A stretch of 64,000 nt of DNA from Campylorhamphus procurvoides (lineage: Eukaryota > Chordata > Aves > Passeriformes > Dendrocolaptidae): positions 551,744 through 615,743 of the forward strand of contig WBMV01005979.1 in NCBI GenBank assembly GCA_013396655.1. The letters run 5' to 3'. A model generated the notes under the pieces. That model ran no database searches, had not been told where the DNA came from, and saw only the letters and a list, made by a program, of their open reading frames with translations. Of this stretch, positions 62,401 to 64,000 are shown in pieces; position 1 is the stretch's first letter; each line of letters begins with the position of its first letter. Position numbers and translations under genes: made by a program.

Positions 62401-64000
62401 AGTGGCAAGAAACATTTTAAGAACAAATGGCCAAAAGCTGCAACAGGGAAAATTAAAAAATGAGATGTACTTTTTTAATAGAATGAAAATTGTTGTAAGA
62501 ATTTACCCAGAAGTAGTAGTAGAGTATCTACATCTTTTTACTGCACATTTTTAACTAAAGATTTTGGATCAGTTTATATGGTCTTTAGCAGATCTAACCG
62601 CAGGCAATTTCATTTGGAGGAATTATATAATTTGCTTAAATTTGAATACAACATTGAAAATGCATTTTGACAACTGCTGCCTTTTCAGATACCATTCAGA
62701 GAAGAGCAAACTAGAGTTTTTCAAAGAAGTAGGTTAGGGGATACAAACGTTTTTTTCCCATTGCTGTTTTGTCAGTACACTATCACAGGTATTCAGTCTA
62801 GAGCAGGCACTTTGTGAAATAATTGCATATAACGTCAGCATCAGGTCCTTAACCTAAAATCCCATTTGAACAGGTATTTTTTGAGCATTACAGTGTAACC
62901 ATCACATAAGTGGAAGCGTGAATGTGTTTGTAATCGACTTCTCACATGGGCGTGAACATCACATCGCATTAATTACTTTCAGGGTTGTGCATCTGGTGAT
63001 GTAAACTTTTGCTTGCCGTCCCTGGTTTTGTTCTTAATGTCTTTGTTGTAGAGTCGTAGAACTTAGATCTTGTGTTTCTTTCAGTTGTAGATGTTTATGA
63101 ACCATATTGTGACATAAGGTGTTTTTCATTTGTGTCCTCCCATCTGATAAAGCCATTAATATGGTGAGCAATTTTGTGTGATAAATGCCATGGTATTTCC
63201 TCTTCTGTATGCAGAAATCAGAGCAAATAATTTTTTACAATGGCAAAAAAAATGGTAAAAAATGATAGTCTTTTTAATCACCTTTTAGTCAGAAACATCT
63301 TTCTTGAAAAAGGGACATGAATGAAAGGGGTAAAAGAACATTTATCTCATCTTCTGAAGGGGAAGAATAAAAAGTAGTTGTATGGGTGCTCTTGATATGG
63401 AGGGGCATTAGTTAAATTTAATGAAGTTTCGTCAGCAAGAAAGCTTTAATATATTTTTCTTATAAACATCACATCAATATTGTTTCTAGCAATTCTGTAA
63501 AACTAGCTTACAGTTTAGCAATTTAACTACCAAATCTACGATCAAATTAAGTGAATCAAATGTAAAATCAGATATATGTTTTTATTTGAGTGTTTCTTCA
63601 GTGTGATGATTGACACAACAAATAGCCTTGAAACTTAAAAGATAACTGGACATAATTGAATTTCTTAATTGCGCCAAGTTTGCTGAGCTTCATCAGAATT
63701 AATTTCTTTACTGTAGCAGTGGCATTGGTTAAATCTGTACACCAGTCTCTGAAGTTTACAGTAAAGTACAGAACGTAACCTAGTTTCTCTTCTCCCTCTC
63801 ATAATGAAAATACAAAGTAAAGGCTTTTTATAAGCGTATTTTGTAATGGAAATTTTAGCAGCCTTTTGAATGAACAATTATGTCTTTGTTTCCATGGAGC
63901 TAGCACTGAAATAGCTCAAGAGCAATGTGTTGGTATTAAGAATGCTATGTTAGGACTTTTTTGGGGAACTTTCCACTTGATCTGGTCAAGGCAATTTCAA
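59411..64000. other. AT-rich intron to the window end, nothing recognised
   Basis: No NBEA exon, transposon or RNA gene was recognised. A purine-rich stretch at about 61590-61720 gives a frame on the - strand without family features. The window ends inside the intron. Confidence 0.5.

Larger units (their letters stand above)
6604..64000 (+). other. NBEA: NBEA intron 1 (5' part, continues past the window)
   Basis: From the exon 1 donor to the window end no second NBEA exon was recognised. The expected next peptide begins LVGGEFDLEMNF, and nothing resembling it was seen. NBEA is known for very large introns in vertebrates, so an intron longer than 57 kb is plausible. The first 300-350 bp are still GC-rich; the rest is AT-rich, with transposon debris in both orientations. 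The sense strand is visibly T- and G-rich in long parts, for example 9541-9600 with T29, A8, G14, C9, consistent with transcription-linked strand bias. Confidence 0.75.

Noticed and set aside
6604..64000. NBEA exon 2
   Set aside because: I looked for a phase-0 exon starting like LVGGEFDLEMNF and saw none; a short diverged exon cannot be fully excluded by eye, but the peptide is highly conserved so it should stand out.
1..64000. CRISPR arrays, rRNA, tRNA or bacterial-type operons
   Set aside because: No regularly spaced identical repeats other than the 13-bp array and short tandem pairs; no tRNA cloverleaf with A/B boxes recognised; sequence character is vertebrate intron and intergenic DNA.

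Overview
The window reads as bird nuclear DNA. The evidence is a scatter of 5'-truncated CR1 LINE copies ending in the avian-type tail (variants of ATTCTATG), two LTR types that look like avian endogenous retroviruses, long AT-rich non-coding sequence, and one short GC/CpG-rich island interrupted by an assembly gap. The species or order cannot be fixed from what is visible.

Only one protein-coding segment can be supported. It is the first coding exon of neurobeachin (NBEA) on the + strand, ending at 6603 with a GTAAGC splice donor. Its upstream part, including the expected start codon, lies in or beyond a run of 242 N (6152-6393). The exon sits in a CpG-rich island (about 5940-6960). On the upstream side, an array of 12-14 bp (mostly 13 bp) GC-rich units runs directly into the gap.

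Layout: 1-5790 is AT-rich 5' flank with one CR1 (1670-2428). 5791-6960 holds a CR1 tail, the 13-bp array, the gap, NBEA exon 1 and the start of intron 1. 6604-64000 is NBEA intron 1, with no further NBEA exon recognised. It contains twelve more CR1 pieces of very different age (the main ones near 15.0, 16.3, 22.5, 25.6, 27.3, 36.7, 39.0, 40.8, 42.2, 53.5 and 54.8 kb, plus a doubtful relic near 21.0 kb). It also has a probable solo LTR with a 5-bp target duplication at 18.3-19.3 kb, a second LTR-like block at 25.1-25.5 kb, a possible MIR-like SINE relic at 35.1 kb, T-rich tracts, and several exact palindromes and hairpins.

I found no operon-like system, CRISPR array, rRNA, convincing tRNA or intact mobile-element gene. 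All longer open frames outside exon 1 are retroelement debris or of a length expected by chance in AT-rich sequence. The items most worth checking are the array and gap hiding the NBEA 5' end, the sense-oriented LTR in the intron, the hairpins near 12.5, 25.0 and 52.5 kb, and the GC-rich block at 58.8-59.4 kb.
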